Positions 17,581-26,002 of a stretch of DNA of 51,197 bases are shown one piece after another (within the stretch, counting starts at the first letter, position 1; each line of letters opens with the position of its first letter). A program made the position numbers and the translations under genes. This DNA is from Cryomorphaceae bacterium (lineage in GTDB: Bacteria > Bacteroidota > Bacteroidia > Flavobacteriales > BACL11), in NCBI GenBank assembly GCA_949511925.1, contig CATEYX010000022.1, positions 1 through 51,197 of the forward strand, read 5' to 3'. The notes below the pieces were generated by a model. That model was given only the letters and a program-made list of their open reading frames with translations, was not told the origin of the DNA and made no database searches.

Positions 17581-19800
17581 TTGAAAAAACTAGAAAGAAA
17601 ACTTTCCTTATCTTCTGTTATTGCAATAAGTATTGCAGGTATGTTAGGGTCCGGTATTTTTGTGCTACCAGGAATTGCTGCTGCAAAAACTGGATCTTCT
17701 ATCTGGCTAGCTTATCTGATAGCTGCTATCTGTATTTTACCTGCAGCTCTATCTAAGTCTGAGCTTGCTACTGCAATGCCTAAGTCAGGAGGTTCATACG
17801 TCTATATTGAAAGAGCATTAGGACCTCTATTTGGAACAATCTCTGGAATAGGTCTTTGGCTATCACTTCTTCTTAAGAGTTCCTTTGCTTTAGTTGGTTT
17901 TGGAGCCTACCTATTGGTACTAACAAATATACCTTCATCTGAAGTAGATACTTATATGCAGTATTTTTCTATAGGTTTTTTGATACTTATCATGTTTCTC
18001 AATATTTTTGGGGTTAAGAAAGTAGGTAAAATTCAATTGGTAATAGTTATATTAAGCTTACTAACACTACTTTCTATTTTATTTTTAGGATTACCAAAAG
18101 TTGATATGCAATTAACTCAATTTATGATTAATGGTGCTATGGGACTTGTTGAAACAGTAGCTTTTGTATATATTTCATATGCTGGGGTTACAAAAATTGC
18201 TGCAATAGCTGGAGAAGTTAAGAATCCAAGCAGAAATATCCCTCTAGCTATGCTTCTTTCATTACTTGTAATATCTAGTCTGTATGTTTCTATTGCTTAT
18301 ACTCTAGTTGGAAATGTGCAACTTGATATATTAGAAAAGGATATAAAACCTATCCATACATTAGCTACATTATTAGCTGGCGAATGGTTTGCTTATGGTG
18401 TAGCAATAATTGGAGTTATTACCCTTATATCTATGGCTAACTCTGGTGTTTTAGCATCATCTAGATTTCCTTTTGCTATGGCTATGGATAAACTACTTCC
18501 GAGTAATCTTGCTAAATTACACGATAAACACCTAACTCCTATAAATGCAATATTACTTACTTGTCTTATGATGGCATTAATAATTTTATTTTTAGATGTA
18601 CCGTCAATTGTAAAGTTAGCTAGTGCCTTTATGGTAAGTATGTTTATTACTGTTAATGTTTGTGTAATTGTTCTTAGAGAAACTGCTGTTCAATGGTATA
18701 AACCAACATATAAGTCTCCATTATATCCTTATGTACAGATTTTTGGAATCCTTAGTGGTCTAGTTCTTTTATTTAATTTAGGATGGATGCCTATACTTGT
18801 ATTGTTAATAATTGCCTTAATTGGAGTTCTGATTTATTATTTCTATGGCATTAAGGCTTCAAGAACAGGTGTATTAAGAAATTATGGACATAGAGCTGCT
18901 AAATTCCTATTTTTCAGAAAAACAAATGATGATGGAGAAACATCTATCGATAATTTATCTGATGAGAAGCATAAAGATTGGCTTGATGGTCAAATTAATC
19001 CTAATGCAGGTGTTATTATCCCTCTATTTGGCAATGAATATTCACCTGAATCTTTAATTGAACTAGGAGCTGCAATTAATCAAAGGGAAAGTCTGCAAGT
19101 AGTTAATATTAAAGAAGTACCAGATCAAACTTTTTTAGATGCTGTTCTTGTTGAAACACCAAAAATTAAATCATTAAAAAGACAATTGTCAATTGTTCAA
19201 GACATAAATAAATTACAACTCGATTTTGAATCAATAGTTACTCATAATGTGTCAGACACAATGCAAGTACTTTCTGATCATTTAAAATCTGATTGGCTTT
19301 TACTTTCGTGGGATGGTAGAGTAAGTAATGGTTTTCTAATAAATAATCCTTTAGGATGGATAGTAAGTAATATAAACTCAAATTTTGCGCTTTTCAAAGA
19401 TAATGGAGTTAGATATATTAGAGAAGTAGTTCTAGCAGTTCGTCCAAATAGTAAGGATATTGACAAACTAATTCGTACTACTGCAAATCTTTGTAAATTT
19501 TATAATGCTAGTTTTACTTTATTGCATGTTTTATCTAAAGATAGTTCTAAGAGCAATCTTGAGAAGATTAAAAATAATTCTCACTTATTATTAACTGAGT
19601 ACAATAATAAAGCGAACTTAAGAATTGAATATTCTGATAATCCCACTCTAACAGTTTCTGAACTTACAGCTGAGTACGATTTATTAGTATTAGGAACACC
19701 AAAAAAAGACACTTGGAAAAGCATGTTATTTGGTACAGGTAAGGATAAGTTTGCTGTAAATTCAGCATGCTCTGTATTAAGGCTTACGATTAATGATTAA
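17581..19800 (+). CDS. Amino acid permease (APC superfamily) with C-terminal universal stress protein domain
   Basis: A 739-residue protein with a TTG start; no in-frame ATG gives a complete first membrane segment. Residues 1 to about 425 form a 12-segment APC transporter (SIAGMLGSGIFVLPG in helix 1, SKSELATAMPKSGGSYVYIE, GEVKNPSRNIPLAM). A hydrophilic half of about 300 residues follows, containing Usp-like strands (GVIIPLFGNE, YIREVVLAVRPNSKD, LLVLGTPKKDTW) that look like two tandem Usp domains. Such fusions are known and are thought to couple nucleotide or stress sensing to transport. Substrate is not readable. It is convergent with the next gene. Confidence 0.88.
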   Translation: MKKLERKLSLSSVIAISIAGMLGSGIFVLPGIAAAKTGSSIWLAYLIAAICILPAALSKSELATAMPKSGGSYVYIERALGPLFGTISGIGLWLSLLLKSSFALVGFGAYLLVLTNIPSSEVDTYMQYFSIGFLILIMFLNIFGVKKVGKIQLVIVILSLLTLLSILFLGLPKVDMQLTQFMINGAMGLVETVAFVYISYAGVTKIAAIAGEVKNPSRNIPLAMLLSLLVISSLYVSIAYTLVGNVQLDILEKDIKPIHTLATLLAGEWFAYGVAIIGVITLISMANSGVLASSRFPFAMAMDKLLPSNLAKLHDKHLTPINAILLTCLMMALIILFLDVPSIVKLASAFMVSMFITVNVCVIVLRETAVQWYKPTYKSPLYPYVQIFGILSGLVLLFNLGWMPILVLLIIALIGVLIYYFYGIKASRTGVLRNYGHRAAKFLFFRKTNDDGETSIDNLSDEKHKDWLDGQINPNAGVIIPLFGNEYSPESLIELGAAINQRESLQVVNIKEVPDQTFLDAVLVETPKIKSLKRQLSIVQDINKLQLDFESIVTHNVSDTMQVLSDHLKSDWLLLSWDGRVSNGFLINNPLGWIVSNINSNFALFKDNGVRYIREVVLAVRPNSKDIDKLIRTTANLCKFYNASFTLLHVLSKDSSKSNLEKIKNNSHLLLTEYNNKANLRIEYSDNPTLTVSELTAEYDLLVLGTPKKDTWKSMLFGTGKDKFAVNSACSVLRLTIND

Positions 19801-19801
19801 A

Positions 19802-21922
19802 TTACTCAATAACTATTTTCTTCTCAACAGAACCATCATCATAAATATAAAATAAAGTGTTTTTATTAATTATTGATTTTGAATTCACTTCTCTTCCTAA
19901 TAAATCAGTAGTTCTTAAAAGAGTTCGCTCAGTTAAATTAGGATTTGAAAACCGAATAATACCAGGTTGTGTCCAAAAAATAATTGGCGACCAAGTTGCT
20001 GAACGATAAGCACCACCACTTGAAGAACACCAAGTACGAGCTTGAGCTCTATAGCTTGCTCCTGGTATTAAACCATTCTTATTTTTGGTTAATATAGGGT
20101 AAGTTATTCCAAAACCACCCACATTGAACCAAGTACTTCCTACAACATCAATTCTAGTTTTAATACGCACAAAGCTAAAAACTGAAGAAGTATCCCAAGT
20201 AAAAGTTGCTTTTGTATTAGTTGGTGTACTTACTTGTAAGTTATTAATATTTGTACACTCTCCTAAAGTTGTAAAGTTTTGTATTGAAGACCATTCACTA
20301 ATATCCCCATCACAAAACCAAACTTTCATTTGATATTCATAATTAGTAGAAGGTATTAAGTTTAGCAATAATTTATTTGTTTTGTTAGTAGCTGTATTAC
20401 ACGTACCTAATGGTGCTCCCATATTTTTCTGGCTCCAAGAGCTTGTTCCAGTTATCTTATACTTAATTCTATATTGATCAACTGAACAACTAATTGTACT
20501 CAAATCATCCCAATTAATAGTTGCTCTATCATGTATTACATTACTACTATAAAGGCCAGTTATTCCAATTCCCAAGCAAGTTGGATGTAAGTATGCGTCT
20601 TGCACATGCATTTGTCCATTACTAAGCAATGCTGTAATTGTATCAGAATTGAATCCTAATGCAGAAAAAACTAATTGATAAGTCCCGGAATTTACGATTG
20701 CCGATTGATAATGACCTAATAAGTTAGCTGTTTCAGTAGTCAGTGTTGTTAGTATTTCCATATTAGCATTTGGTATAGCTAAACCAGTAATACTATTAAT
20801 AATATTTCCTTTTAAATAACAAGCTTGCTGAAAATTACGACCATAAATTAATAGCCTTCCTTTTCCACTACTACTATTAATGTCAGATGAAATTATATTA
20901 CCTGAAGGTAAATAAGGATAAGTACCCCAACATCCGTCAAAACCATTTCCACTACCAAAATAAGAATCATAATTCCCAACTTCTATCATATAATTAGGAT
21001 GAGTAATATCATGCACTACCGTTCCATCACGATAATAAGAAGTAATCAAAAAATTACCATCTACAAAAGTATTATGCGGGATACTATTACTTCCTGGGTT
21101 AGATTGTATTCTATCTACTTCCTGTATATTATTTAGATCTGAAATATCATAAACAGTCAAATAAGCATCTGACTGCTCGTCAGTGGTAAATACAAAATCT
21201 CCATCATCAGAAACCCAAGAATTATGAGTAAATGTATTGGGAGTTGATTTAGAACCTAGAACAGTAGGATTAGCTTTATTACTAACATCAACAATATACA
21301 CCTTACCTGCATAGATACATCCAGCATACATAGTATCACCTCTAACCATAGCATCATGAATGTATTGTTCATTCCATTGGCCTAAGTGAGTAGGATTTGT
21401 TGGGTTAGTTGCTACATCTAAAAATATAGCTCCATTTGCAGGGGCAGGAATTCCTGCAGGATTAGACGCGCCAAAAATATAAGCTATTCCATTCTCATCG
21501 ATAAACAAATCATGAGCAGCCTCCCAATGTAATGTACTTCCTGTTGTAGGGTTGATAAAATCAGTAACATGCCAAAAGGTAGCTCCTGTCATGTCGGTCA
21601 AATCAATAATTAGAAGTCCTGCATCTGATTCGGTAGTTACGTATGCATAGTTACCATAAGTTTTAATATCTCTCCAAACTGAATAGATATCGGCTATAAA
21701 AAACTCTTCAAAAGGAGTTGAAGGGTTTGTAACATTTACACAAGAAACTCCATTTCTAAGTCCTACAAGAGCAAACTCATTACCAATACTATCAGCCCAT
21801 CCCCAAATATCATTTCCTTTTGTTGTTGGATAGTCGTAAGTTCCTAATAAATTCATATTCAAACTACTTTGTGCTGAAGATAGCATAGGCAGTAATAGTA
21901 AAATAAAATATAATTTTTTCAT
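19802..21922 (-). CDS. Choice-of-anchor B family secreted protein with fibronectin-like module
   Basis: A 706-residue protein with a signal peptide (about residues 1-18, ending LSSAQ). Residues 20-370 carry LVIVD-type propeller repeats (GVSCVNVTNPSTP, GLLIIDLTDMTG, VYIVDVSNKANPTVLG, TVYDISDLNNIQEVD), typical of the choice-of-anchor B family. A carboxypeptidase-regulatory-like segment follows (GNIINSITGLAIPNANMEIL), then two fibronectin-like units homologous to those in the protein at 22747-25875. It ends with the short tail LGREVNSK...LFYIYDDGSVEKKIVIE rather than a full sorting domain. It is probably exported to the cell surface; the role is unknown. Confidence 0.85.
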   Translation of the reverse strand: MKKLYFILLLLPMLSSAQSSLNMNLLGTYDYPTTKGNDIWGWADSIGNEFALVGLRNGVSCVNVTNPSTPFEEFFIADIYSVWRDIKTYGNYAYVTTESDAGLLIIDLTDMTGATFWHVTDFINPTTGSTLHWEAAHDLFIDENGIAYIFGASNPAGIPAPANGAIFLDVATNPTNPTHLGQWNEQYIHDAMVRGDTMYAGCIYAGKVYIVDVSNKANPTVLGSKSTPNTFTHNSWVSDDGDFVFTTDEQSDAYLTVYDISDLNNIQEVDRIQSNPGSNSIPHNTFVDGNFLITSYYRDGTVVHDITHPNYMIEVGNYDSYFGSGNGFDGCWGTYPYLPSGNIISSDINSSSGKGRLLIYGRNFQQACYLKGNIINSITGLAIPNANMEILTTLTTETANLLGHYQSAIVNSGTYQLVFSALGFNSDTITALLSNGQMHVQDAYLHPTCLGIGITGLYSSNVIHDRATINWDDLSTISCSVDQYRIKYKITGTSSWSQKNMGAPLGTCNTATNKTNKLLLNLIPSTNYEYQMKVWFCDGDISEWSSIQNFTTLGECTNINNLQVSTPTNTKATFTWDTSSVFSFVRIKTRIDVVGSTWFNVGGFGITYPILTKNKNGLIPGASYRAQARTWCSSSGGAYRSATWSPIIFWTQPGIIRFSNPNLTERTLLRTTDLLGREVNSKSIINKNTLFYIYDDGSVEKKIVIE

Positions 21923-22597
21923 TTAAATATGTTTTGGTGAAAGTTTATAAATTACTACAATATGAATTAATCCGATTAATTGTACAAATAAAATATAAAA
22001 TGGCCAATCCCCTGTTATTAACGGGTTATTTACTGATGGCTTAGATAATAAAAACATATAATTTGTGTCAAGTGTTAAATTAATCGAAAAAACTATTACA
22101 AATACAATTTGTGCTCTTAAAAAAGTTTTCCACCAACTTAATGCTCTTAGTTTATAATTCATAACAAACATTAAATACAAAGGAACTAGTATCAAACTAC
22201 CATGCATAAAATAATATTCAAATATATGCCACTTACTCGAACCCCAAATTAACTCAGGAGTTAGTAGAGCATTTAAAGCTGAAGGCAGAGCTAAGAGTAA
22301 AGCCCATTCGTACATCCATTTTTTTTTATTAAGTAAAACTAATATGCAAATAAAATAAGAAATATTGCACAAATGGAGTGGGAGAAAATCTTGAACTGTC
22401 CAATCACCAATAATTATGGTATATATATTAGTAGTCACATAAACTAGTATGGCAAAATAGGCAAAATACTTATTTGTTTTTTCTTTAAATTCAATTGATT
22501 TATTTTTCAATAAAAGAATTATTAAACTGACTATAGCTAAACAACTTACTATCCCTTTCCACCATAGTGGAGAAAAAGGATCAATTATTTCGTGCAT
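21923..22597 (-). CDS. TIGR02206 family (YwaF-like) integral membrane protein
   Basis: A 224-residue protein with six or seven hydrophobic segments. The FLPLHLCNISYFICILVLLN segment, the AALLxP-like ALLTPELIWGSSKWHIFEYY stretch and the conserved YYFMHGSLIL block match the conserved YwaF/TIGR02206 family of unknown function. His and Asn in the central helices are conserved in my recollection. It directly abuts the secreted choice-of-anchor B gene, so the two are probably cotranscribed, but no functional tie is known. Confidence 0.75.
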   Translation of the reverse strand: MHEIIDPFSPLWWKGIVSCLAIVSLIILLLKNKSIEFKEKTNKYFAYFAILVYVTTNIYTIIIGDWTVQDFLPLHLCNISYFICILVLLNKKKWMYEWALLLALPSALNALLTPELIWGSSKWHIFEYYFMHGSLILVPLYLMFVMNYKLRALSWWKTFLRAQIVFVIVFSINLTLDTNYMFLLSKPSVNNPLITGDWPFYILFVQLIGLIHIVVIYKLSPKHI

Positions 22598-22746
22598 TGA
22601 TATGATTTATTTTAAAATTAATTTTTATTATCTGAACTATTTTATCTTAGTAGTCCCGATTTTATTTATTCTTATTTACCTAGAAAATAAACTAGCATAA
22701 TTATTTTCTTTTGACTGTTAAGCCATCATATATGAAGAATTACTTT

Positions 22747-25700
22747 TTATTGCAAAATTAATTTTTTATTAATGATTCCGTCATTAGTTGTGATTTCAAA
22801 GAAATAGACACCCTTTGCATTATCATTTAGGTTTATCTTCTTAGTATACTCCCCAATAAACTGTTCTAAGTTTTCATTTAACAGCTCCTCTCCTATTACA
22901 TTCATTATTTTTACTCTTAAGTTTTGTTTAGTATCTAATGTAAAACTCACATTAAAAATATCTCTTGAAGGATTAGGATAAATAAATAAATTATTGATTG
23001 CACTACCTCCTTCAATTCTAATAGCATTTGGTTGCGCCCAGAAGATTGGAGATGTCCAACCTGAAGAACGGTAAGCTCCACCTGAAGGATCACACCATGT
23101 TCTTGCAGAAGCACGGTAAGTTTGTCCTGGATTTAATCCATTCTTATCCTTAGTAACTAATGGATAGAACACTCCAAATCCACCGGCAGTTGTCCAAACA
23201 GCATTAGTAGTGTCTGGCCTTAACTTAATACGTGCAAAACTATAAGCAGCTGTAGTATCCCAAGTAAATGTAGCTTTTGTAGTCGTTGGTGAAGTAACTG
23301 CAAAGTTAATTACACCTTGACACTCATCAGCTGTAGCAAAGTTTTGGATAGCAGACCATCCTGAAACGCCACCACCACAATACCAAGCTTTCATATAGTA
23401 CTCATACGTAGTTGAAGGAGTTAATCCTAAAATCTTCTTACTCGTAGTATTCAAGCCAAACACACATAAACCAGAACCTGACATTGTCTTAGAAGACCAT
23501 GTAGATACTCCTGTTTCTCTGTATCTAATACGATATTGAATAACCATACAATTAGCATCATTCATATTATCCCAATTTACTCTTGCTCTATCATGAATTA
23601 ATTCAGAAATATAAGCATTCGTAGGTGAAGGGTTAGTACATGTTGAAGTATACACACAAGAACTATCATCAATATTAGCAAGCGGGATATAGTTTAAGGC
23701 TAAAGAATCTGTACAGCCAAAAATAGAATTACAATTAGCACTAAAGCTAGCCCAATTATCAATATTTGTCCAGTTGGAAGTTGACCAAGATGGATTATCT
23801 ACATCTACACAATATAGGTTCGCGTTGTAGGTGATGTCAAAATAAATTAAAGCAGTATTATTTCCATTTCTTACATCAAGGCTGGTAAGTTGATTATTAT
23901 AACAACTTAATTCAGTTAAAGCAGTATTTTGACTTAAATCAAGGCTTGAAATCTGATTACCTTGGCAATACAAATAATATAACAACGTATTATTGGTTAA
24001 ATCAAGACTTGTGAGTTGATTAAAATCACAAAACAACCAAGTTAAATCAGTATTAGCACTTACATCAAGGCTTGAGATTTGATTAAACTCACAGCTCAAT
24101 TGAAATAAGTCAGTATTCTGACTTACATCAAGGCTGGTAAGTTGATTATTATAACAACTTAATTCAGTTAAATCAGTATTAGCACTTACATCAAGGCTTG
24201 TGATTTGATTAAACTCACAGCTCAATTGAATTAAGTCAGTATTCTGACTTACATCAAGGCTTGTTAGTTGATTATTATAACAATCTAATTCAATTAAATT
24301 AGTATTTAAACTCAAATCAAGGCTTGTAATTTGATTACCTACACAATACAGGTAATTTAAAGCAGTAAAATCTTCTATTCCTGTTAGATTATGAATATTG
24401 AGACTATTAACATTCAAATTTGTCACCGTATTAACATTTGCAGTAAGTACAGAATCATCTAAAATATTATCGTAGCCTAAATTAATAAGAGCCTGTTCAA
24501 AATTATCATCAGGCACATAAGTTTGTTGTTGATTATAAATACAACTTCCATCATCAACTGTTGCGGTAGAATCATAGTTAGCAACATTTACATCCATACA
24601 ACCAAATACTGGACATGAAGCTGAACCAACCGCAAACATAGTGGGCTGATGCATCATTTGCCAAGCAGCACTATTTACAGAAACAATAGGAATATAACCA
24701 TATACAGTGTAATCAATATTTGTTCCCCATGAATAGTTAATTTCATAACAACCATCAGGCAAACAAACTTGTAATGAATCAGTACCATCATCAGAAGCCA
24801 CAATAATTGAGTCACCATATTCATTGATGTCCCAATATCCACCATTATCTACTAGATAATAAAGTGATACAAAAGATGAAGTAGTCATTCCTGTTTTTAT
24901 TTCAATAAAATTATCAAAACAACATGAACCATCATCTATCGTAGCACTTGAATCATAGTTTAAAGATGTTGTATCTGTACACCCAAAAACTGGAGGGTGA
25001 TGAGCAATTATTACTCCTTTCATATCAGAAGATGCATGAGGCTGACATACATAATAAAACGTATGAGAATCATCTGGGATAAACATTCCTGTTGCTCCAA
25101 ACCCAAAACTAAAACCCCCATTTGAAGTATTTCCATTTACCAGCCAAACGCTATCGCTTACCTCTACAGCATTATGAGACCCTCCTAAAATAAAATTAAT
25201 TGTATCTCCCACATCACAAATAATGGTATCTGGCGAGAAACTCATTCCTAATGTTGTTATTGTATAAGAAGTGTAATCACAGCTATCATTTGTAATATTT
25301 GCTAATGGATTATAATTAATTGCTAAGGAATCTGTACATCCATATACTTGAGGAACCCATGCCGCTATAGCCGTATTCAATAAACCTTCAATAGTTGAGT
25401 AATTTTGAGCTGTTACACAGTACAAAGCACAAATAGTTGTATATGATCTATCAGGATAAATTACATAATATCCTGGGGTGTAATATAATTGATAATTTAT
25501 AGCAGTAGGTGATACATTGTTTGCTATAGAAAATGTAATTCCGTAAGTACTTGCAAAGTTAGCTACTGCAGCACTATCAGTTGCAGCATTAACTTCTAAA
25601 GCTAAGAATCTAGCAACATCTGTTCCGATTGGCCCATTTGTTAAATAAGAGTTTTCAGTTCCTGCTGCATGAGACTGACAGTGTCCACAAGTTGTACTCA

Positions 25701-25875
25701 ATAGTTCTAATACCATTACATAACCACTATCAAGATAATCGTATATAGTATGTGAATTCCCGTTTATATCAGTTACTGTAAAATTAGGAGCATATCCAGT
25801 TCCATTTAATAAACCAGATTGTGCATTTGCAAAAAGTGTTATGCAAATTAGTAGAAATGTTAGTATTTTTTTCAT
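22747..25875 (-). CDS. Multidomain T9SS-secreted protein: thioredoxin, cupredoxin, leucine-rich repeats, fibronectin-like, sorting domain
   Basis: The ATG at 25875 is chosen because it starts a clean signal peptide (MKKILTFLLICITLFANAQ); an upstream ATG at 25929 adds 18 atypical residues. The 1042-residue product has a TlpA-like thioredoxin domain with CGHC at 63-66 and a TP loop at 133-134. A plastocyanin-like domain follows with a complete type 1 copper set (H234, C277, H280, M285). Four GCTD...NY...DDGSC-type cysteine units are spread along the chain. Then come 21-residue leucine-rich repeats (SLDVSQNTDLxxLxCxxNQL), a fibronectin-like pair and a type A sorting domain (LFIYPNPSRDIFNVSF to KKLILQ). 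Probably a cell-surface redox or adhesion protein. Confidence 0.85.
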   Translation of the reverse strand: MKKILTFLLICITLFANAQSGLLNGTGYAPNFTVTDINGNSHTIYDYLDSGYVMVLELLSTTCGHCQSHAAGTENSYLTNGPIGTDVARFLALEVNAATDSAAVANFASTYGITFSIANNVSPTAINYQLYYTPGYYVIYPDRSYTTICALYCVTAQNYSTIEGLLNTAIAAWVPQVYGCTDSLAINYNPLANITNDSCDYTSYTITTLGMSFSPDTIICDVGDTINFILGGSHNAVEVSDSVWLVNGNTSNGGFSFGFGATGMFIPDDSHTFYYVCQPHASSDMKGVIIAHHPPVFGCTDTTSLNYDSSATIDDGSCCFDNFIEIKTGMTTSSFVSLYYLVDNGGYWDINEYGDSIIVASDDGTDSLQVCLPDGCYEINYSWGTNIDYTVYGYIPIVSVNSAAWQMMHQPTMFAVGSASCPVFGCMDVNVANYDSTATVDDGSCIYNQQQTYVPDDNFEQALINLGYDNILDDSVLTANVNTVTNLNVNSLNIHNLTGIEDFTALNYLYCVGNQITSLDLSLNTNLIELDCYNNQLTSLDVSQNTDLIQLSCEFNQITSLDVSANTDLTELSCYNNQLTSLDVSQNTDLFQLSCEFNQISSLDVSANTDLTWLFCDFNQLTSLDLTNNTLLYYLYCQGNQISSLDLSQNTALTELSCYNNQLTSLDVRNGNNTALIYFDITYNANLYCVDVDNPSWSTSNWTNIDNWASFSANCNSIFGCTDSLALNYIPLANIDDSSCVYTSTCTNPSPTNAYISELIHDRARVNWDNMNDANCMVIQYRIRYRETGVSTWSSKTMSGSGLCVFGLNTTSKKILGLTPSTTYEYYMKAWYCGGGVSGWSAIQNFATADECQGVINFAVTSPTTTKATFTWDTTAAYSFARIKLRPDTTNAVWTTAGGFGVFYPLVTKDKNGLNPGQTYRASARTWCDPSGGAYRSSGWTSPIFWAQPNAIRIEGGSAINNLFIYPNPSRDIFNVSFTLDTKQNLRVKIMNVIGEELLNENLEQFIGEYTKKINLNDNAKGVYFFEITTNDGIINKKLILQ
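23860..24370 (-). repeat. 63-bp tandem repeats encoding leucine-rich repeats
   Basis: The leucine-rich segment is built of 63-bp units (21 residues each). Two neighbouring 126-bp blocks, beginning near 24062 and 24188, differ at only a few positions, pointing to recent duplication or homogenisation. Flanking units are more diverged. Confidence 0.8.
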
Positions 25876-25902
25876 GTCTGATAAGTTATAATTAGAAGGC
25901 TT

Positions 25903-25910
25903 CAAATGTA
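25903..25910 (-). promoter_or_regulatory. Candidate -7 element (TACATTTG) for the multidomain secreted protein
   Basis: The minus strand reads TACATTTG 27 bases before the ATG at 25875, which supports that start. It would place the upstream ATG at 25929 outside the transcript. Confidence 0.4.
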
Positions 25911-25978
25911 GTGAAAATAGAATAAACATTAAGGTAAAAAAATCTATAAGCAGTCTAATAAAATAAATAATTTTCGGT

Positions 25979-25986
25979 TACATTTG
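25979..25986 (+). promoter_or_regulatory. Candidate -7 element (TACATTTG) for the TonB receptor
   Basis: TACATTTG lies 16 bases before the ATG at 26003 in the divergent gap; the opposite gene has the same octamer. No clear -33 TTG. Confidence 0.4.
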
Positions 25987-26002
25987 CAAACATTTTAATT
26001 TT

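Noticed and set aside
22598..22746. Hidden gene between the YwaF-like gene and the large secreted protein
   Set aside because: Only short frames without start context are present; it looks like plain intergenic DNA.
23860..24370. Regularly spaced repeats that look CRISPR-like
   Set aside because: The 63-bp units are contiguous, translate in frame into leucine-rich repeats and have no spacers or cas genes.
25876..25929. Upstream ATG extending the multidomain secreted protein by 18 residues
   Set aside because: The extension would bury a clean signal peptide, and a TACATTTG element lies inside it, so transcription probably starts after the upstream ATG.
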